Positions 5,776-9,245 of a DNA stretch of 9,245 bases are shown here, piece after piece. Numbering within the stretch: the stretch's first letter is position 1; every line of letters starts with the position of its first letter. The position numbers were made by a program, and so were the translations under genes. The DNA lies in the NCBI GenBank assembly GCA_021767525.1, contig JAASTF010000113.1, positions 1 through 9,245 of the forward strand, given 5' to 3'. The notes under the pieces are model-generated. The model was given only the letters and a program-made list of their open reading frames with translations. It was not told the origin of the DNA and ran no database searches. The DNA is from Paracoccaceae bacterium. GTDB taxonomy: Bacteria; Pseudomonadota; Alphaproteobacteria; Rhodobacterales; Rhodobacteraceae.

Positions 5776-6933
5776 TCAGGCGTTCTGACGTGCGCCCATC
5801 GAGGCGGCGAACCGTTCGAACAGATAGAAACTGTCTTGCGGGCCGGGGCTGGCCTCGGGGTGGTATTGCACCGAGAAAACCGGGCGGTCAGACATGCGCA
5901 GGCCACAGTTCGATCCGTCGAAAAGCGAGACATGTGTTTCCATCACGCCCTGCGGCAGGGTCTGGCTGTCGACGGCGAAGCCGTGGTTCATGCTGGTGAT
6001 TTCTACCTTGCCGGTGTCCAGATCCTTGACCGGGTGGTTGGCGCCGTGATGGCCGTGGTTCATCTTGATCGTCTTGGCGCCCAGGGCCAGGGCCAGCATC
6101 TGGTGGCCCAGGCAGATGCCGAACATCGGCAGGTCGGTGCGGTCGAGCACCTCGCGGATCATCGGCACGGCATAGGCGCCGGTGGCGGCCGGATCGCCCG
6201 GGCCGTTCGACAGAAAGACGCCGTCGGGATTCAGCGCCAGCACATCCTCGGCGGTGGCGGTGGCGGGCAGAACGGTCACGTCGCAGCCGGCGCTGGCCAG
6301 GCAACGCAGGATATTGCGCTTGGCGCCATAATCGACGGCGACGACCTTGAATTTCGGGTCGGTCTGCGGGGCATAGCCCTGCGGCCAGGCCCAGCGCATT
6401 TCGTTCCAGCGATAGCTTTGCGCGCAGGTCACGTCGCGGGCCAGGTCGAGCCCTTCAAGCCCCGAAAAGGCGCGGGCGCGGGCGACCAGCGCCTCGACAT
6501 CGAACTGGCCGTCGGGGTTATGTTCCAGCGCCACGTGCGGCGCGCCTTGCTGGCGGATGGCGCGGGTCAGGCGGCGCGTGTCGACGCCGCCGATGGCGAT
6601 GCGCCCGCGCTTGGCCAACCAATCCGACAGAGGCTCGGCCGCGCGCCAGTTGCTGGGCTCGGTCGGGTCCCATTTCACCACCATGCCGGCGGCGACCGGG
6701 TCGCCGGTTTCATCGTCGTCGGGGTTAACGCCAACATTGCCGATATGAGGGAAGGTGAAGGTGACGATCTGACCGGCATAGGAGGGGTCGGTCATGATTT
6801 CCTGGTAGCCGGTCATTGCGGTGTTGAAACACAGCTCGGCCTCGGCCTGTCCGGTGGCGCCGAAGCCGCGCCCGTAGAACAGCGTGCCGTCTGCAAGGGC
6901 AAGGCAAGCGGTGGGGCGGGGTGTCTGCGACAT
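5776..6933 (-). CDS. carA: Carbamoyl-phosphate synthase small subunit (glutamine amidotransferase)
   Basis: CarA (385 residues, normal length) hydrolyses glutamine and passes ammonia to CarB, which makes carbamoyl phosphate for pyrimidines and arginine in the cytosol. The N-terminal CPSase small-chain domain covers about 8-140 (LCFNTAMTGYQEIMTDPSYAGQIV). The class I amidotransferase domain covers about 195-380, with catalytic Cys274 in FGICLGHQ, and His358 and Glu360 in QYHPEASPGPQD completing the triad. The frame is open to an ATG at 6993, but the ATG at 6933 has GGAGG seven bases upstream and begins MSQTPRPTACLALADG, which fits the family start. carB is not adjacent. The gene is divergent from the YqeY-family gene, and the glycosyltransferase gene follows after 77 bp. 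No terminator was recognised in that gap, so some read-through is possible. Confidence 0.97.
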   Translation of the reverse strand: MSQTPRPTACLALADGTLFYGRGFGATGQAEAELCFNTAMTGYQEIMTDPSYAGQIVTFTFPHIGNVGVNPDDDETGDPVAAGMVVKWDPTEPSNWRAAEPLSDWLAKRGRIAIGGVDTRRLTRAIRQQGAPHVALEHNPDGQFDVEALVARARAFSGLEGLDLARDVTCAQSYRWNEMRWAWPQGYAPQTDPKFKVVAVDYGAKRNILRCLASAGCDVTVLPATATAEDVLALNPDGVFLSNGPGDPAATGAYAVPMIREVLDRTDLPMFGICLGHQMLALALGAKTIKMNHGHHGANHPVKDLDTGKVEITSMNHGFAVDSQTLPQGVMETHVSLFDGSNCGLRMSDRPVFSVQYHPEASPGPQDSFYLFERFAASMGARQNA

Positions 6934-6940
6934 GGGGAAT

Positions 6941-6945
6941 CCTCC
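6941..6945 (-). promoter_or_regulatory. carA ribosome binding site
   Basis: GGAGG on the minus strand lies seven bases before the ATG at 6933. It selects this start over the in-frame ATG 20 codons upstream, which would also lie inside the candidate promoter. Confidence 0.7.
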
Positions 6946-6964
6946 GGGCGGCCAAATTGTTGCG

Positions 6965-6993
6965 TACCTATGCCCCCGGTCCCGCACGGTCAA
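6965..6993 (-). promoter_or_regulatory. Candidate sigma70-type promoter for carA
   Basis: On the minus strand TTGACC (6993-6988) is followed after 17 bases by TAGGTA (6970-6965), which would start RNA near 6958 and leave a leader of about 25 bases. The -35 box is good and the -10 box poor. No attenuator or PyrR-type leader fits in such a short 5' region. Confidence 0.4.
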
Positions 6994-7006
6994 GGGCGAA
7001 GCGTGG

Positions 7007-7035
7007 TTGTCAGTCTTGCGCTTTGCGCCTATCTG
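7007..7035 (+). promoter_or_regulatory. Candidate sigma70-type promoter for the GatB/YqeY-family gene
   Basis: TTGTCA (7007-7012) and TATCTG (7030-7035) are 17 bases apart, placing transcription start near 7042, about 30 bases before the ATG. The -35 box lies 13 bases from the -35 box of the opposed carA candidate promoter, so the two polymerase sites are back to back. Confidence 0.4.
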
Positions 7036-7071
7036 TGTGCCTTCAACCGAGGCCGAGGGGATGGCAACGAG

Positions 7072-7533
7072 ATGGACATGAGAGAGCGGATCGCAACCGC
7101 GCTGAAACAGGCGATGAAGGAAAAGCAGGCCGACCGACTGTCGACGCTGCGCCTGATCAACGCGGCCATCAAGGACCGCGATATTGCTGCGCGGGGCGAT
7201 GGCGAAGAGGGCGGTGTGGGCGATGCCGAGGTGCTGGCGATCCTGGGCAAGATGGCCAAGCAGCGCCAGGAAAGCGCGCGCGCCTATGAAGAAGGGGGGC
7301 GGCTGGACCTGGCCGAGCGCGAACGCGCCGAGATCGCGGTGATCGAGGAATTCCTGCCCCGCCAGCTGAGCGACAAGGAAGTGCGCAAGGCCATCGACGC
7401 GGCCATCGCCGATATCGGCGCGGACTCGATCCGCGATATGGGCAAGGTGATGGGCGCACTGAAGGCGAAATATACCGGCCAGATGGATTTCGGCGCCGTC
7501 GGGCCGATGGTGAAGGACCGGCTGAGCGCCTGA
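7072..7533 (+). CDS. GatB/YqeY domain-containing protein
   Basis: The 153-residue protein matches the YqeY family, which resembles the C-terminal tRNA-binding part of the GatB amidotransferase subunit. The family's cellular role is not settled; a tRNA-related role is inferred from that likeness. Typical segments are the N-terminal helices with LSTLRLINAAIKDRDI, a central EEGGRLDLAERERAEIAVI stretch leading into EEFLPRQLS, and a C-terminal DMGKVMGALKAKYTGQMDF followed by GAVGPMVKDRL. The frame stays open far upstream across carA, but that part is antisense shadow. The ATG at 7072 (MDMRERI) fits the family start and has GAGGGG 11 bases upstream. A candidate promoter lies just before it and a strong intrinsic terminator just after, so it is probably a single-gene transcript, divergent from carA. 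Confidence 0.93.
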   Translation: MDMRERIATALKQAMKEKQADRLSTLRLINAAIKDRDIAARGDGEEGGVGDAEVLAILGKMAKQRQESARAYEEGGRLDLAERERAEIAVIEEFLPRQLSDKEVRKAIDAAIADIGADSIRDMGKVMGALKAKYTGQMDFGAVGPMVKDRLSA

Positions 7534-7555
7534 CGCCTATGCGATTGGATAATCG

Positions 7556-7591
7556 AAAGCCCCGCCCGGCCCGTGCCGCGGCGGGGTTTTT
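7556..7591 (+). terminator. Intrinsic terminator of the GatB/YqeY-family gene
   Basis: CCCCGCC (7560-7566) pairs with GGCGGGG (7580-7586), extended outward by a G-T pair and A-T pairs. Inside it a second stem CGGC/GCCG (7567-7570/7575-7578) closes a four-base loop. Five T residues (7587-7591) follow on the plus strand. It begins 23 bases after the stop codon. Confidence 0.85.
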
Positions 7592-7731
7592 CGTGCCGGG
7601 CGTGATCTGAAAGAGCGGCTGCGCCGCGCAGGGTATCTCGGCGCCGGCCTGCGGCCTTTGCCTCGGGTGGGCGCATGTGGCCTGGGCCGCGTGGGGGCCA
7701 GGGGGCCTGTGCATCCGGCACGCGCGGGAGC

Positions 7732-7774
7732 CTCCGGCGGGAGTTTACCTGGCAAGATGAAGCAGGGGGCTGCT
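7732..7774 (+). repeat. Dispersed intergenic repeat, copy B
   Basis: The 23-base core at 7740-7762 is identical to the minus-strand core of copy A. It is preceded by a CTCC-GGCG-GGAG hairpin (7732-7743) and followed by AGCAG-GGGG-CTGCT (7761-7774), so the core lies between short GC stems. Like copy A it occupies a gap between convergent genes. The flanks of the two copies differ, so only the core is firmly repeated. Confidence 0.75.
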
Positions 7775-7780
7775 CCGACG

Positions 7781-7797
7781 CTGGTGCGATGCACCAG
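7781..7797. terminator. Hairpin just after the DUF2244 gene, possible terminator
   Basis: CTGGTGC (7781-7787) pairs perfectly with GCACCAG (7791-7797) around GAT. It starts four bases after the DUF2244 stop on the minus strand. No T-run follows, so it is a weak candidate for the 3' end of that transcript. Confidence 0.4.
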
Positions 7798-7801
7798 GGT
7801 G

Positions 7802-8302
7802 TCAGTTGCCGTGGGCGACGCGGGTTTCGCTGAGGGCGCTGACGAGTTCGCCGTATAGGGCGCGGCGTTCGTCTTCGGACAGGAAGGCGCCGATTTCGAC
7901 CGTGCGGCCATTGCCTTTGAGCGTCACGTAGTAGGGCACGGGGCCGCCGGTCTGGTGCATTTCGGCCCTCGCCCAATAGCTGTTGGCCTGCCATACCTGC
8001 TGGGCGGCGTTTCGGGCGCTGCGGCTGAGGTGGATGGTTTCGGGGTCGAGCGTCAGCACCTCGAGGATTTCACCGTCGCGATAGCTGCGTTCCAGCGCCC
8101 ACCAAAGCCCGGCCACGGCGAGAAGCAGAAACGGCAGCAGCCCCCAGAGAACGAAGGTGCCCAAAAGCGGGTAAAGCGGGATCGTGATCAGCGTGAAGGT
8201 GCCCAGGATGAAAGCAGCGAAGCCACGCCGTGGCAACGAGCGATGCGGCCAGAGTTCGAGCCGGCGTTCGGTTTGAGTGGGATGTGTCCAGCGATAGGGC
8301 AT
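7802..8302 (-). CDS. DUF2244 domain-containing membrane protein
   Basis: The 166-residue protein fits the DUF2244 family, which is uncharacterised. After a short cytoplasmic N-terminus with RRLELWPHRSLPRRGF come two hydrophobic helices at about 28-47 and 49-70 joined by a short turn. A soluble C-terminal domain (about 75-160) has the features EVLTLDPETIHLSR, WQANSYWARAEM and LKGNGRTVEIGAFLSEDER. The ATG at 8302 fits the family start (MPYRW), but no Shine-Dalgarno sequence is visible in the preceding 20 bases. It lies 83 bp downstream of ctaD on the same strand, and a strong intrinsic terminator fills most of that gap. An assembly or membrane role linked to cytochrome oxidase would fit the position but is not shown by the sequence. 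Confidence 0.85.
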   Translation of the reverse strand: MPYRWTHPTQTERRLELWPHRSLPRRGFAAFILGTFTLITIPLYPLLGTFVLWGLLPFLLLAVAGLWWALERSYRDGEILEVLTLDPETIHLSRSARNAAQQVWQANSYWARAEMHQTGGPVPYYVTLKGNGRTVEIGAFLSEDERRALYGELVSALSETRVAHGN

Positions 8303-8319
8303 GGTGGGTCTGGTGATGC

Positions 8320-8357
8320 GGCGGGAAAGAAAAGGGCCCGGACAACCGTCCGGGCCC
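8320..8357 (-). terminator. Strong intrinsic terminator of ctaD
   Basis: GGGCCCGGAC (8334-8343) and GTCCGGGCCC (8348-8357) form a perfect ten-base-pair stem with a four-base loop. On the minus strand TTTTCTTTCCC follows at once (8333 downward). It begins 28 bases after the ctaD stop codon and ends only 17 bases before the DUF2244 ATG. Confidence 0.9.
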
Positions 8358-8385
8358 CGATCCGTTTGGTATCAGAGCGTGACCC

Positions 8386-9245
8386 TTAGTGGGCGTGGCT
8401 CTTGTCCCAGTCTTCCTGCTTGGGGAGCTGCTCGAACGTGTGTTCGGGCGGCGGGCTGGGCAGGGTCCATTCCAGGGTGTCCGCGTACTCGTTCCAGGGG
8501 TTCGCCTCGGTCACCCGGGCGCCGCGCAGCAGCGCGTAGAGGATGACGCCGAAGAAGAACACGAAAGACGCGAAGCTGATGAAGGCCCCGATCGACGACC
8601 AGTAGTTCCAGACCGCGAAGGCCTCGGGGTAGTCGATGTAGCGGCGCGGCATGCCCTGACGGCCCAGGAAGTGTTGGGGGAAGAAGGTCAGGTTGGCGCC
8701 GATGAACATGGCCCAGAAGTGCAGCTTGCCTGCCCATTCGGGGTACATGCGGCCGGTCATCTTGGGGAAGTAGAAGTAGATCCCCGCGAAGATCGCGAAC
8801 ACGGCGCCCAGCGACATCACATAGTGGAAGTGTGCGACCACATAGTAGGTGTCGTGGTAGGCGCGGTCGACACCCGCCTGGCTGAGCACCACGCCGGTCA
8901 CGCCGCCGACGGTGAACAGGAACAGGAAGCCGAAGGCCCAGAGCATGGGCGTCTTGAACTCGATCGAGCCGCCCCACATGGTTGCGATCCAGCTGAACAC
9001 CTTGACGCCCGTCGGCACCGCGATGACCATCGTCGCCAGCATGAAATAGCTTTGCTGGGTCAGCGACATGCCCACGGTATACATGTGGTGCGCCCACACG
9101 ACGAAGCCGAGGAAGCCGATGGCGATGATCGCCCAGACCATCGGCAGGTAGCCGAAGATCGGCTTTTTCGAGAACGTCGCCACAACGTGGGAGATCACGC
9201 CGAAGGCTGGCAGGATCACGATGTAGACCTCGGGGTGACCGAAGA
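8386..9245 (-). CDS. ctaD: Cytochrome c oxidase subunit I (aa3-type), 5'-truncated
   Basis: These are the C-terminal 285 residues plus part of a codon of the haem-copper oxidase catalytic subunit; the whole protein is usually about 550 residues. It sits in the inner membrane and reduces O2 to water while pumping protons. The frame continues off the window, so the GTG at 9219 is an internal Val. Numbering from the first whole codon, His3 and Tyr7 of FGHPEVY form the cross-linked Cu-B/active-site pair, His52-His53 in VWAHHMYTVG are the other Cu-B ligands, Lys81 in PTGVKVFSW is the K-pathway Lys, and His138 and His140 in VVAHFHY are the haem a3 and haem a ligands. This pattern means the A family, aa3 type. 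No other cox gene lies downstream, as in Rhodobacter and Paracoccus, where ctaD stands apart from the ctaC cluster. Confidence 0.97.
   Translation of the reverse strand, partial: FGHPEVYIVILPAFGVISHVVATFSKKPIFGYLPMVWAIIAIGFLGFVVWAHHMYTVGMSLTQQSYFMLATMVIAVPTGVKVFSWIATMWGGSIEFKTPMLWAFGFLFLFTVGGVTGVVLSQAGVDRAYHDTYYVVAHFHYVMSLGAVFAIFAGIYFYFPKMTGRMYPEWAGKLHFWAMFIGANLTFFPQHFLGRQGMPRRYIDYPEAFAVWNYWSSIGAFISFASFVFFFGVILYALLRGARVTEANPWNEYADTLEWTLPSPPPEHTFEQLPKQEDWDKSHAH

Larger units (their letters stand above)
7592..7801. other. Gene-free convergent gap of 210 bp
   Basis: No credible gene was found between the GatB/YqeY-family terminator and the DUF2244 stop. The stretch is very GC-rich, with a small hairpin GCGGC-TGC-GCCGC at 7615-7627, copy B of the dispersed repeat and a hairpin at 7781-7797. 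Frames that cross it are antisense shadows. Confidence 0.6.

Noticed and set aside
6722..6729. GGTTAACG inside carA as a second CtrA site
   Set aside because: It is a single TTAA half-site within coding sequence, with no partner at the seven-base spacing.
2429..6933. Pyrimidine gene cluster linking the nucleotidase and carA
   Set aside because: They are 2.7 kb apart, separated by an opposite-strand regulator and a glycosyltransferase with its own control region. Shared metabolism alone does not show a functional unit.
7061..7081. Six-codon ORF (ATG GCA ACG AGA TGG ACA TGA) overlapping the start of the YqeY-family gene, a possible leader peptide
   Set aside because: The only purine-rich sequence touches its ATG directly, too close for a ribosome binding site, and the peptide has no regulatory character.
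5836..7533. A 565-codon open frame on the plus strand covering carA in antisense and running into the YqeY-family gene
   Set aside because: Only the part from 7072 has family-like sequence. The rest is an antisense shadow of carA with biased composition and no domain.
7537..7911. A 124-codon minus-strand frame across the convergent gap
   Set aside because: It overlaps the terminator, the repeat and the DUF2244 3' end, and its sequence comes partly from the repeat core (it contains FILPGKL, as does a frame over copy A).
1..9245. Mobile element, CRISPR, tRNA or defence system
   Set aside because: No transposase, integrase, repeat-spacer pattern, tRNA-like cloverleaf or known defence protein was seen. 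All well-supported genes look like chromosomal core genes of uniform composition.

Overview
The window looks like ordinary chromosomal core sequence from an alphaproteobacterium of the order Rhodobacterales (Rhodobacter/Roseobacter type). This rests on the high GC content, the protein flavour (alphaproteobacterial UbiH-type hydroxylase, GatB/YqeY protein, DUF2244 protein, an aa3-type ctaD standing apart from other cox genes), a TTAA-N7-TTAAC CtrA-type box, and intergenic repeats of a kind I recall as common in Rhodobacteraceae. No tRNA, rRNA, CRISPR, insertion sequence or prophage gene was seen.

Layout, left to right. (1) 1-723 (+): C-terminal two thirds of a class V PLP aminotransferase, cut by the window start. 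(2) 724-827: convergent gap holding a dispersed repeat and two GC-rich hairpins. (3) 828-3073 (-): a UbiH/UbiF-family FAD hydroxylase, a 72-residue two-helix membrane protein, and a HAD-family pyrimidine 5'-nucleotidase. (4) 3179-3835 (+): a GntR/FCD transcription factor, divergent from the nucleotidase. (5) 3773-5698 (-): a 641-residue membrane glycosyltransferase (GT2) with an N-terminal GspE/MshEN-like domain. Its 3' end overlaps the GntR gene tail to tail by 63 bp. It starts at TTG behind a good Shine-Dalgarno sequence and has a textbook CtrA half-site pair upstream. (6) 5776-6933 (-): carA, divergent from (7) 7072-7533 (+) a GatB/YqeY-family protein with a strong terminator. (8) 7592-7801: second convergent gap, with a second copy of the same repeat. 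(9) 7802-8302 (-): a DUF2244 membrane protein just behind a strong terminator that ends (10) 8386-9245 (-) ctaD, cytochrome c oxidase subunit I, cut by the window end.

Most genes are housekeeping: respiration (ctaD, probably ubiquinone synthesis), pyrimidine/arginine precursor synthesis (carA) and nucleotide turnover (nucleotidase). The part most worth a second look is the glycosyltransferase. A c-di-GMP-type MshEN input domain, a polysaccharide-synthase-like catalytic core and a CtrA box suggest an envelope or exopolysaccharide enzyme controlled by CtrA at transcription and perhaps by c-di-GMP at the protein level. That combined reading is inference. The other non-routine signals are the inverted pair of repeats, one in each convergent gap, and the DUF2244 gene that appears to have room for neither a promoter nor a clear ribosome binding site of its own.
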